From assembly GCA_021324455.1 (NCBI GenBank), contig JAJPJA010000118.1:62001-126000 (forward strand): DNA of 64,000 nt, in the 5' to 3' direction. The stretch is from Pseudomonadota bacterium (GTDB taxonomy: Bacteria; Desulfobacterota; Binatia; Binatales; Binataceae). The translations under genes were made by a program, and so were the position numbers. Of this stretch, positions 33,985 through 41,764 are shown in pieces; positions within the stretch are counted from its first letter, which is position 1; each line of letters begins with the position of its first letter. Below the pieces are notes generated by a model. That model ran no database searches and had not been told where the DNA came from. It saw nothing but the letters and a program-made list of their open reading frames with translations.

Positions 33985-34185
33985 ATGGCTTTGAGGCTGA
34001 TTCCGGTCTCCTGGCACGGCTATGTCGCCGCGGCCGCGGCGGTCATGGCCGGCGTCGCCGCGACGCAGAAGAAATGGACCAGCGCGGCGATCGAGGCCGC
34101 GATGTGCATCTTCTTTTTCGTGCGTGAAGCGCAGGTCCAGCACGCGCGCCAACGCGGCTCGCGCTCCAGCGGAGATCCGGAGTAG
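33985..34185 (+). CDS. Possible small membrane protein
   Basis: A 66-residue frame 30 bases after the VOC gene. It has one or two short hydrophobic stretches (WHGYVAAAAAVMAGVAAT, AIEAAMCIFFFV) and a basic C-terminal tail. No good ribosome-binding site and no family recognised. Spacing and orientation are compatible with a small gene co-transcribed with the VOC gene. Confidence 0.4.
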   Translation: MALRLIPVSWHGYVAAAAAVMAGVAATQKKWTSAAIEAAMCIFFFVREAQVQHARQRGSRSSGDPE

Positions 34186-34192
34186 GCACCGA

Positions 34193-34336
34193 TCAGGCAC
34201 CGCGCGCCGCCGCAATCTCCCGCGCCGCCGCGTCCAGCGCGGCCAGTTCTTTGGGTTTCCAGCGCACGGCGCCCCCGGTTTTGTGCGGCTTGCACAATGC
34301 GCATGAACGGCGTTTGCGTTTCACACGTTTCCTCAC
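34193..34336 (-). CDS. Small basic CxxCKPHK protein
   Basis: A 47-residue very basic protein: RKRVKRKRRSCALCKPHKTG followed by a helical AALDAAAREI segment. The CALCKPHK block preceded by a Lys/Arg run resembles short bacterial proteins of unknown role seen widely in soil genomes. I take the GTG at 34336, which follows GAGAAAGGCG; a GTG at 34375 gives a 60-residue form. The Cys pair may bind metal, and the basic run could contact nucleic acid. Confidence 0.55.
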   Translation of the reverse strand: MRKRVKRKRRSCALCKPHKTGGAVRWKPKELAALDAAAREIAAARGA

Positions 34337-34693
34337 GGACCAATCGCCTTTCTCTCGCGCCCGACCGTCAATCACGGCCGTTGGAACCTGTCGCGCAAGG
34401 TTACACCGCTATCATCTCGCGCCTGGCCGAAAAAGCACTGCCCGAATCAGCCAATCTGGTGATGGCACGGAACTGGCTTTCGTGGACGAACCCACCGCGG
34501 CCATTGGCGCCGCGCCGCGGTGAGGATTTCGTTTTGCCAGTGCAGTGTAACGTGTTCCGGACTCGCGCGGCAGGCTGATAACGCGCCCGTGTGTAGACCG
34601 CCGCGCCCATCGCGCAGGCAATTGCCCTGGCAACGTTCATCGAATGTGAAACCGCCGCATCGGCTGGCGGCAACCGCAATCAGAGGAAGGAGA
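34337..34693. other. Divergent intergenic region
   Basis: It separates the small minus-strand CxxC gene from the plus-strand OmpA-like gene and must hold the start signals of both. I see no strong sigma70-type match and no supported gene. Near its right end a small stem is possible between CCGCC (about 34651) and GGCGG. Confidence 0.4.
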
Positions 34694-35377
34694 ATGGAAG
34701 CGATGACTGGATGGGCAGGAAAGTTGGGCCTGGTGTGCGCGATTGCGCTGATGGTCTCGGGCTGCGCAATGTCACAGGCCAAGCAGGAAGGCACCGTCAG
34801 CGGGGCTATCGCGGGTACCATGATTGGTGGCGCCGTCGGATGCGGAATCGCGGCCGGCGCCGGCGGCGGCACCAGTTCGACCGCATATGGGATCGGATGC
34901 CCGTTGGGCGCGGTCGCGGGCGGAATCATCGGCGGCATCATCGGCTACAAATACGCCCAGGAGCCGGCGCCTTCGCCCGCCGCCACCCCAGTGCCGCCTG
35001 CGCCGCCACCGCCGCCTCCGGCACCCGTGGCCAGGGAGCGCATCGTTTTGCGCGGCGTCCACTTCGATTTCAACAAGTACAACATACGTCCCGACGCGCG
35101 GCCCATCCTGGATGAAGCGGCGGACATCCTGAGCAAGCATCCGGAAGTCGCGGTCAACGTTAATGGCTATTGCGACGCGATTGGAAGCTACGCCTACAAC
35201 CTGAAGTTGTCCCAGCACCGGGCCGACGCGGTGGCGGCATACCTGGAGGGCAAAGGTATAGCGGAAAATCGCCTCATGACCCACGGCTACGGCAAAACTC
35301 ATTTCGTGGCGACCAACGCCACCGCCGAGGGACGCGCCGAGAATCGCCGCGTCGAACTGGTGCCGGCCTCCGACTGA
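34694..35377 (+). CDS. OmpA-family peptidoglycan-associated lipoprotein
   Basis: A 227-residue envelope protein. Lipobox ALMVSGCAMS gives a lipidated N-terminus. Next is a Gly/Ala-rich glycine-zipper region (SGAIAGTMIGGAVGCG, GGIIGGIIGYKYA), a Pro-rich linker, then an OmpA C-terminal domain: GVHFDFNKYNIRPDARPIL, YNLKLSQHRADAVAAYL, and AEGRAENRRVEL for peptidoglycan contact. The usual GHTD motif reads GYCD. It anchors the outer membrane to the cell wall. Two ATGs are possible: 34694 and 34703 (11 bases after GGAG). Monocistronic, with a hairpin behind it. Confidence 0.9.
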   Translation: MEAMTGWAGKLGLVCAIALMVSGCAMSQAKQEGTVSGAIAGTMIGGAVGCGIAAGAGGGTSSTAYGIGCPLGAVAGGIIGGIIGYKYAQEPAPSPAATPVPPAPPPPPPAPVARERIVLRGVHFDFNKYNIRPDARPILDEAADILSKHPEVAVNVNGYCDAIGSYAYNLKLSQHRADAVAAYLEGKGIAENRLMTHGYGKTHFVATNATAEGRAENRRVELVPASD

Positions 35378-35384
35378 GATTAAC

Positions 35385-35412
35385 GCCAGCGCCGCCCCTG
35401 GCGGCGCCGGCG
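35385..35412 (+). terminator. GC hairpin after the OmpA-like gene
   Basis: GCGCCGCC (35389-35396) pairs with GGCGGCGC (35400-35407), loop CCT, 12 bases after the stop codon. No clear U-tract follows. Confidence 0.4.
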
Positions 35413-35537
35413 CATTACAAGCTTTTAGCCGCTGAAGCGCGGAGCTCTGACGAGGGCGTGGAGGCGTTTTAGCGTTGCCCGCCAGCGCGCGATATGCGAA
35501 CAATCGTTCAATTTCGGAGCGCAAACGGTAATCGAAG

Positions 35538-36350
35538 ATGGCCTACGAACAGATTCTCTACGGCGTCGCCGACCGGATCGCGACCATCACGCTTAACCGG
35601 CCGGAGCGGATGAACGCGATGCCGCCGAAGATGATCGGCGAAATTCACGACGCTTTGCAGCAAGCCGACCGCGACGACAACGTCCGCGTCGTGATCGTCA
35701 CCGGCGCGGGCAAGGCGTTCTGCTCCGGGATGGAGATGGATGTGCTGCGTACGCCGGCCGACCAGGTGATGGAGCAGTCCAGAGACCTCAACCAGCGCGA
35801 TCCCAATTTGAAGCCCGATTTCCGCGGCGCGTTTTCCTACATGCTGGCGCTGCGCAAGCCGATCATCGGCGCCATCAACGGCGTATGCGTCGGGGTAGGC
35901 TTCACCTGCGCGCTGTACTTCGATATCCGGGTCGCCGCCCAAAGCGCGCGCATGGGAATCATGTATCCGCGGCGGGGGCTGTCGATCGAGGAGGGCGCGA
36001 GCTGGATGCTGCCGCGGCTGATCGGACTGGCCGACGCCATCGAAATGGTCGTCACCGGACGTATCATCAGCGCGCGCGAGGCGCTGGAGCGGCGCCTGGT
36101 CACGCACGTCTATCCCGACGAAGAGCTGATGGATCGCGCGCGCGAACTGGCCACCGAAATCGCCACTCAATGCTCGCCGGTGGGGGTTGCGGTGGCGCGG
36201 CGCATGGTCTATGAGCACATGTTCACGGATTTGGCCACCGCCATCCGCGAGGATTTCCAGGAATTGAGCAAACTGTTCGGCGGCGCCGATTTCCGCGAGG
36301 GCATCAAGGCCTTTCTCCAGCGCCGTGCGCCCAATTTTCCGGGACGCTGA
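35538..36350 (+). CDS. Enoyl-CoA hydratase/isomerase (crotonase) family protein
   Basis: A 270-residue crotonase. LNRPERMNAMPPKM, oxyanion-hole segments VTGAGKAFCSGMEMD and AINGVCVGVGFTCAL, then PRRGLSIEEGASWMLPRLIG carrying candidate catalytic Glu, and the VTGRIISAREALERRLV helix. It hydrates or isomerises an enoyl-CoA in beta-oxidation-like breakdown. The start has only a weak site (GAAG). The downstream membrane-protein frame overlaps its 3' end by up to 26 bases. With the ACAD at 56461 and the SDRs it supplies standard beta-oxidation chemistry. Confidence 0.93.
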   Translation: MAYEQILYGVADRIATITLNRPERMNAMPPKMIGEIHDALQQADRDDNVRVVIVTGAGKAFCSGMEMDVLRTPADQVMEQSRDLNQRDPNLKPDFRGAFSYMLALRKPIIGAINGVCVGVGFTCALYFDIRVAAQSARMGIMYPRRGLSIEEGASWMLPRLIGLADAIEMVVTGRIISAREALERRLVTHVYPDEELMDRARELATEIATQCSPVGVAVARRMVYEHMFTDLATAIREDFQELSKLFGGADFREGIKAFLQRRAPNFPGR

Positions 36351-37089
36351 GCGGACGCGGCAGACCGGATTGGCCGTGGAAATCCAGGAACAAGCGGCGG
36401 ACGGCCTGCGCGGCAGACTGGCCGCGATCGAACGCGCCGTGGACGCCGGCACCTACAGCCCCGGTCCATGGCAGGCGCTGGTCCGCGATATCCGCAATTC
36501 GATGTTCTTCGAGCGCGCGGCAATAGCCGAGGACGTAAGCCGCATCAGCCGCAAGCTGCATCTGCGCAAGCCCCGCCGCCGGGCGTCGATGAATACCGGA
36601 ATCCTGCTGGAAATCCTGGCCACGGCGCTGGGCGGCGGATTGATGATCGCGGGTGCCGCGGCGCAATCGGTCGTGCTGGCGTTTGTGGGCGCGCTTATCT
36701 GGATGGCCACGTTCGAGCCGCTGGTAAAGCTGATGGCCGGGCGGATGATGGGCGTACGGTATGACTATTTCTACCTGCTTGGAATCGAGCCGCGGCTCAA
36801 GATGAGCTACGGCACTTATTTGGCGCGTCCGCGACCGATCAGAATTGTGGTCCACCTATGCGGCACGATCGGATCGCCCCTGGCCGCGTATCTGACCTGC
36901 CGCATGTTTTCAGATTCGATCCCGCCGGCGGCGGCGTTATGCTACGGCGCATTCTGGATCCTGATCGCGATCAATGCGGTGAATTTCGCCTTGCCGCTCA
37001 TCGGCTTTTATCGCCTCGGACCGATGCCGTTTTCGATCAGCAGCGCCGGATCGGCGGCGATCGAAATTCGCGAAGGTTGGGGCTGGTAG
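36325..37089 (+). CDS. Polytopic membrane protein of unknown function
   Basis: A 254-residue frame. The first 90 residues are soluble and helical (LRGRLAAIERAVDAGTYSPG). Then come about four hydrophobic segments: ILLEILATALGGGLMIAGAA, VVLAFVGALIWMATF, a reentrant VVHLCGTIGSPLAAYL and LCYGAFWILIAINAVNFALP. The loop GVRYDYFYLLGIEPRLKMSY is striking and probably conserved. No family recognised. Start at 36325 overlaps the crotonase; GTG 36376, just after it, is the alternative. It ends next to the convergent pseudopilin genes. Confidence 0.65.
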   Translation: MRPIFRDAERTRQTGLAVEIQEQAADGLRGRLAAIERAVDAGTYSPGPWQALVRDIRNSMFFERAAIAEDVSRISRKLHLRKPRRRASMNTGILLEILATALGGGLMIAGAAAQSVVLAFVGALIWMATFEPLVKLMAGRMMGVRYDYFYLLGIEPRLKMSYGTYLARPRPIRIVVHLCGTIGSPLAAYLTCRMFSDSIPPAAALCYGAFWILIAINAVNFALPLIGFYRLGPMPFSISSAGSAAIEIREGWGW

Positions 37090-37106
37090 CACCCGATCAA
37101 CCAGGA

Positions 37107-37514
37107 TCAATTCGCGATGGTGGCCTGGGCCGTGCTCGACATGGTTATGTTGCTGGTGCCCAGAAACGCGCCTAACGGCCGGAACACGTAACTTACCGTA
37201 ACGGTGACCGTGCTTCCCGGATTGTTGTTCGGATTCCACGTCGTGGTCACGCTCAACGAACCGGTATCCAGCGGAAAGGCAAGACCGTTGACATAGCTCT
37301 GTATCGTTGACGAGGACGCCGGGGAAGAGCTCTTGCTGCCGCGCACCATCGCATAGCGCGCGCCGCATCGCGCGCCGTAGCTGACAAAGCTGTAGGCGTA
37401 CAGCGCGAGCGAGAACTGGATAATCCCGAAGATCAGCGTCAGCGCGACCAGCAGTACCATGGCAAATTCGACCATCGACTGGCCGTGCTGGCGGCGCCGG
37501 TTCATGGATACCAT
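37107..37514 (-). CDS. TadE-like pseudopilin
   Basis: A 135-residue TadE/F-type minor pilin. RRRQHGQSMVEFAMVLLVAL gives the type IV prepilin-like Gly-x-x-x-x-Glu junction and hydrophobic helix, followed by YSFVSYGARCGARYAMVRG and a Ser/Thr-rich beta region. Family members are processed by TadV and needed for Flp pilus biogenesis. It is the last of three coupled genes (37984, 37517, 37107), with 2 bases between it and the preceding gene. No TadA/B/C, CpaB or RcpA gene is in the window. Confidence 0.85.
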   Translation of the reverse strand: MVSMNRRRQHGQSMVEFAMVLLVALTLIFGIIQFSLALYAYSFVSYGARCGARYAMVRGSKSSSPASSSTIQSYVNGLAFPLDTGSLSVTTTWNPNNNPGSTVTVTVSYVFRPLGAFLGTSNITMSSTAQATIAN

Positions 37515-37516
37515 CC

Positions 37517-37987
37517 CTACTGAACCTGCATCGTGGCGCTGGCGCTCATCGGTATTGAGCTGGGCAGCCCCGGATAACCCACCACGGTGGTGAACGTGGT
37601 GGTGGCGGTGACGGTGACGAAGTTAAGTACGTTGATGCAGCTGCCCGGGCTGGTGCAGGAAATGGTGCCCGAGGAGCCGGCGCACTGACAGAAGCTTGAC
37701 GCGGTGGTGTCGACGCCCGGTGTGCAGGGGACATCGGCCATGCTGTTGCAGGCCGCCTGCTCCATTCCCAGCAGATTGGCGGCGGCGGCGCGGTTTTGCG
37801 CTCCCCATTGAGCGCCGGCGCGCGCCGCGTCGGTTATTTCCATCGATATGTTGAACATCCGGGCGAAATCCAGCGCCACCACCAGCAGCAGAATGAGCAC
37901 CGGCAAAGTCAGCGCCAGCTCCACCAGGCTCTGACCGCACCGGCGCCGATCGATACAGAACATGGCGCGAAAAGTGCCCATCCTCAT
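37517..37987 (-). CDS. TadE-like pseudopilin
   Basis: A 156-residue TadE-like protein: RRRCGQSLVELALTLPVLIL with the processing-site Glu, then DFARMFNISMEITDAARAGA, the TadE signature. The C-terminal half has an unusual Cys-rich stretch (AACNSMADVPCTPG, SSFCQCAG, TISCTSPGSC) probably disulfide-bonded outside the cell, then a beta-rich end. ATG 37987 overlaps the TadG-like stop (ATGA), so it is translationally coupled. Confidence 0.86.
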   Translation of the reverse strand: MRMGTFRAMFCIDRRRCGQSLVELALTLPVLILLLVVALDFARMFNISMEITDAARAGAQWGAQNRAAAANLLGMEQAACNSMADVPCTPGVDTTASSFCQCAGSSGTISCTSPGSCINVLNFVTVTATTTFTTVVGYPGLPSSIPMSASATMQVQ

Positions 37988-39231
37988 TCAATAGCCACCG
38001 CGGCCTTGATCGGAGAGCCGTTGGCCAGACTTGAATAGTCGGCGTTCAGATTAATCGTGGAATTGCTGGCGATGGTGATAGTTGACGCAATCATTATCGA
38101 ATAGACGTCGGCAAAGGCGTTGCTGGCCAGGGTGAGATTGGCCGCGGGCGCGTACACCGCTCCGGTCAGCGACATGCCGCTGTTCGAACTCAGCGACAGC
38201 GGCGTGCTGTCGGCCCGGTCCTGAAAAATTACGATGCCCGAATAGGTTCCCGAAGTGGGCGCCGAAAGATTCAGGATGGTGTTGCTGCTCATGCTGAGCG
38301 AGCCGCTTTTGAAATACAGGGTGACACCGGTTCCGTTAAGCGCGGTGTTGCTGGCGAGATTAATCGTGCCGTCGAAGGAATAGGTGCCCGATGAAGTCAG
38401 GTTAACGACCGTATTGCTCCTGACCGTAAGACCGCAGTAATAGCCGGCCGGAATGCTGACGGTCGCGTTCGGGCCCATAGCGCCCAGGCTGGTGCAGGAA
38501 CCGGCCGGCGACGGCGTGGCGATATATGCCAGCGGGTCGGCGACAGCCGCCACCCCGGTAGTGGTATTGGAAGGAAGCGCCCCGCCCCTCCACGACTTGT
38601 TGCCGACAATCCCCAGCGACGGCGCGGAAATTACCGCGCCCGAATTGCCAATCAGCGCACTGGAACTGGCGGAGTTCAGAAGCAGGCCGCAGGTGCTGTT
38701 GATGGTGCTGTTGCTGCCCATGCTGAGCGCGCCGCTGGCGGTTGGATTCAATGCATACATGCAGTTGGCGCTGGAATTGACCGCGGCCACCGCGCGCGCC
38801 GATACCGGCAGCGAACCGAAGCCGACCGCGGCCAGAAAATAGGTCGGCTGCGGCTGCGAGACCACTACCTCCACCGCGTTGGCGTTGCCCGAATTGGGAC
38901 CGCTGGAGGGCGGATTATTGACGGTTACCGTTACCGGATTGGAGTTGATTGCGGTACCGCTGCCGTTGGTAAAGCCGTTCTGGGTCGCGACGGCTTGGGC
39001 CGCTGCGGCCGGACTGACACCGCCGCCCATAAACAGGGCGTCCGCGCCGGCCACCGCCGCCGCGTCCGCCGCCGACTGCATTTTCAATTTGGCCCGCCAC
39101 GCATATCCGATGTCGTTGGCCAGACCGACTATTGCGATCAGTACCGCCAGCGAAATTACGATCAACACGACCATCTGACCGCGCTCGCTGCGTCGCCGGC
39201 GAGCTTGATGTGGACTATTTCTTTGTTTCAT
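37984..39231 (-). CDS. TadG-like protein with repetitive Asn/Ser-rich beta-solenoid-like region
   Basis: A 415-residue protein. The N-terminal part is TadG: RSERGQMVVLIVISLAVLIA membrane helix, then LANDIGYAWRAKLKMQSAAD and AAAVAGADALF. The rest, from about residue 150, is made of short repeats such as MGSNSTINSTC, VRSNTVVNLTSSGT, LASNTALNGTGV, MSSNTILNLSAP and IASNSTINLNADYS, spaced about 20-40 residues apart. That pattern suggests stacked beta-strands like a right-handed solenoid, an exposed adhesin- or ice-binding-like surface. TadG normally has a von Willebrand factor A domain, not seen here. Start ATG 39231 has a weak site. Confidence 0.82.
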   Translation of the reverse strand: MKQRNSPHQARRRRSERGQMVVLIVISLAVLIAIVGLANDIGYAWRAKLKMQSAADAAAVAGADALFMGGGVSPAAAAQAVATQNGFTNGSGTAINSNPVTVTVNNPPSSGPNSGNANAVEVVVSQPQPTYFLAAVGFGSLPVSARAVAAVNSSANCMYALNPTASGALSMGSNSTINSTCGLLLNSASSSALIGNSGAVISAPSLGIVGNKSWRGGALPSNTTTGVAAVADPLAYIATPSPAGSCTSLGAMGPNATVSIPAGYYCGLTVRSNTVVNLTSSGTYSFDGTINLASNTALNGTGVTLYFKSGSLSMSSNTILNLSAPTSGTYSGIVIFQDRADSTPLSLSSNSGMSLTGAVYAPAANLTLASNAFADVYSIMIASTITIASNSTINLNADYSSLANGSPIKAAVAIE

Positions 39232-39432
39232 CTCGTAGCAGGCGGGGCCAACCTGGTTGTAAAAAAAACGAGCCCGGTTGGCGCATGCGCACAGCCCCCT
39301 CAACCGGATTGGAGGAGCAAGAGCTGGGCCAAAAGAACTGGAAAGCAGTCAAAGATGAAGAAAAATCACCATCGGGCGAGCAAAAAGTGATCTAAAAGGC
39401 GCGCGGCGATGGCGACCAGAAATTGGCGGCGG

Positions 39433-40191
39433 CTAACGCCGCTTTGTCGCCCGAAACCGCAGCCGCACGTAATCCGCCCACCAGCCCTTCGCGTCGCACA
39501 AATGCGGCCTCAACGCGGCTTCCACTTCGCCGATCAATTCAGCCCGCGCACAGGCCTGCACGGGCGCGATGAAACTCTGCGCGAACGTGCTCAGCCATTG
39601 GCCGACGTCGCCCGGCAGCAGCGTCGGGCGCGGAATCAGGGCGGCATATTCGAGGAAGAATCCGCGCGCTCCCAAGCGCGCGCAATAATCCGCCACGGTG
39701 GGAAAATACCATGGGTTGAGCGCCTCGCCGTCAAGCCCGCGCCGTCGCAACGCGTCGATCAGCGCGTTCTTAATCTTCGCCACGCAGCCGAAACCGCCCA
39801 TCTCGGCCACGAAGCGTCCGCCCGGCCTGAGCGCGCGCCACACGCCCGCAATCACAACATCACGCCGGCGCATCCAATGCAGCGCGGCGTTGCTGAAGAC
39901 GGCGTCGAATTCAGCGTCGAACTCAAGCCGCTCGCCGTCCATGACGCGCGCGTCAATCCCCAGTCCGCGCGCGGCCTCGACCTGCGCGGCGCTGCTGTCA
40001 ACGCCGACCATTTCGCATCCGAGCGCGGCCAACTTAGCGGTGAGCACGCCATCGCCGCATCCGAGATCCAAAATGCGTTCGCGCGGCCGCGGCGCCAACA
40101 ATTCGACCACTGGAGCGGCAAGGTCGGAGACGAAGCGGGCATTGCGGGCGTAAGTTTGCGGGTCCCAGTTCTGACTCGACGCCATCAGCAT
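39433..40191 (-). CDS. SAM-dependent methyltransferase, trans-aconitate methyltransferase-like
   Basis: A 252-residue class I methyltransferase. Motif I ILDLGCGDGVLTAKLAALGC, acidic motif VGVDSSAAQVEAAR, motif II region FDAVFSNAALHWMR and LRPGGRFVAEMGG. NWDPQTYARNARFVSDLA at the start and the ALHW block resemble trans-aconitate 2-methyltransferase and related methylases. Acceptor unknown. Start codons at 40191 and 40185 are both possible. It has 200 bases between it and the Tad genes downstream. Confidence 0.87.
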   Translation of the reverse strand: MLMASSQNWDPQTYARNARFVSDLAAPVVELLAPRPRERILDLGCGDGVLTAKLAALGCEMVGVDSSAAQVEAARGLGIDARVMDGERLEFDAEFDAVFSNAALHWMRRRDVVIAGVWRALRPGGRFVAEMGGFGCVAKIKNALIDALRRRGLDGEALNPWYFPTVADYCARLGARGFFLEYAALIPRPTLLPGDVGQWLSTFAQSFIAPVQACARAELIGEVEAALRPHLCDAKGWWADYVRLRFRATKRR

Positions 40192-40261
40192 CGCCCCAAT
40201 GGCAGTTGATTTCGACCAGCCTGCATGGCATCAGCCTACGATCCGGCCGCCGGCCATGAAA

Positions 40262-41656
40262 TCAGGGCCTGACGCTGAAGTTCCAGGCATAGGACTGGCC
40301 GTTGACGGTCATTTCGACATGATAGGTGCCGGGCTGCAGCGGCTTGCGCGGCACGATTGCGACGGCGCCCAGTTCGGTCAGTGCTTCGCGGCCGGCTCTC
40401 TGGTCGGTGCTGACGGGATTGAAGTAGGTGGCGGCGTCGAAGCCGCAGGCCTCCAGAATCTGGGTGGAGGAATCGCGCCGCAGTGAATACGCCTCAAGCC
40501 GCGCCGGCACCATCGAGCCCAGTTGCAGCGTCACCGGCAGACCGGCGGGCACCGTATAGCCGCGGCATGACGTGAGCGGATCGGGCCATTCGTTGCCGAA
40601 CGAGTCCATCGCCACGGTGGCATTCTCGGGCGGAAAACGCACCGGCGCGGGCGCAACGGCCTGCGTAAGCCGGGCCGTGCCCAGGCCGCTCAGCACGTCG
40701 AGGACCGCCGCGCAGTTACCGTTTTCGCAAAACTCGCCGTACCCGACTTCGCTCAGACGCGGGTTAAGAATCGCCATCCGATGCCAGGTGCTGGCGATCC
40801 ATTGCTCGATAGCCCATCGCGGCGGCGGACGGTCCCGTCGGCTGGTTCCCCACCATTGATCGACGTCGGCGGAATGCGCGGCGCGCCGCCCCTCGACGCT
40901 GAACCACGGATTGCCGGGCTGTTCGTTGTGAGCGTCGGCGCCCTCGGTAGCGGTGTCCTCCGGCGACCGCCCGTTCTTGACCAGGTAGCGGGCATGAGCG
41001 AAATCGCCCGCGCTGAGGCTTGGATTCTCGCGCACCGGCGGCACCCCCGCCATCGTGCGGTATTCGTTGACCGCGCTGAGCCATGGCGCAACGGCACCCG
41101 CAGTGGAAGAAGACGCGGGGAGTTTGTTTTCCGAATCGACGGCCGCAGCACCATCATGCCTGACCGTCCCGGGAATCGCGCTTGCGGGCGCCGGAGCGTT
41201 TGCGGGATGCGGCGACGAAGGGGCGGGCTTCGTCCGAGCAAGCAGCCGATCCAAATCGAGATTGAAATAGTGCGCGGCGCCCAAGCCGGCGCCGATTAGC
41301 AACGCCGCTATCATTGCCGCCGTACTGACGCCGAAAAAGCGGCGGCGGCGCGGCGATTTCATCACCGCAAAGCGCGCGTTGCCGAATTGCAGCTCGTCGC
41401 CCGCCGCCAGGCGCCGCACGCCCGCGATGCGTTGGCCGTTGAGACGCGTGCCATTGGTGGAATTCAAATCGCGCACAGAAAAGCCGCCCATCCCGCGCTC
41501 GATTACGGCGTGGCGGCGCGACACCGATTCGTGCTCGATCGCGATATCGCTGTCGGGTGCGCTGCCGACTGTTATCTGCCTTTTGGCGAGCGGATAGGCC
41601 CGCAGGGTTTCGCTGCCCAGCGCGACCAGACGGATTGGAGCGGCCATGCGGTCCAT
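40262..41656 (-). CDS. FHA domain - transmembrane - CAP (SCP/PR-1) domain protein
   Basis: A 464-residue membrane protein. Residues about 10-95 are an FHA domain: QITVGSAPDSDIAIEHESVS, RRHAVIERG and LNSTNGTRLNGQRI contain the phosphothreonine-binding Arg, Ser and Asn. A transmembrane helix follows (TAAMIAALLIGAGLGAAHYF), a Pro/Ala-rich linker, and then a CAP domain with VNEYRTMAGVPPVRENPSLS, HARYLV, ASTWHRMAILNPRLSEVGYG. The C-terminal third is beta-rich. A phosphopeptide sensor is thus tied to an extracytoplasmic CAP module. Start at 41656 chosen because MDRMAAPIRL leads directly into the FHA domain; 41647 and 41680 are alternatives. Confidence 0.85.
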   Translation of the reverse strand: MDRMAAPIRLVALGSETLRAYPLAKRQITVGSAPDSDIAIEHESVSRRHAVIERGMGGFSVRDLNSTNGTRLNGQRIAGVRRLAAGDELQFGNARFAVMKSPRRRRFFGVSTAAMIAALLIGAGLGAAHYFNLDLDRLLARTKPAPSSPHPANAPAPASAIPGTVRHDGAAAVDSENKLPASSSTAGAVAPWLSAVNEYRTMAGVPPVRENPSLSAGDFAHARYLVKNGRSPEDTATEGADAHNEQPGNPWFSVEGRRAAHSADVDQWWGTSRRDRPPPRWAIEQWIASTWHRMAILNPRLSEVGYGEFCENGNCAAVLDVLSGLGTARLTQAVAPAPVRFPPENATVAMDSFGNEWPDPLTSCRGYTVPAGLPVTLQLGSMVPARLEAYSLRRDSSTQILEACGFDAATYFNPVSTDQRAGREALTELGAVAIVPRKPLQPGTYHVEMTVNGQSYAWNFSVRP

Positions 41657-41764
41657 CAACTTAGCACAACAACGCGTCATGTTGCGCCACCGTTTGGCCT
41701 GATACCGGGAAAATTCTGCTCCGCTTGCGGACCGGCGCGGTATGTTGGATGCTGGCTGCCGCTG

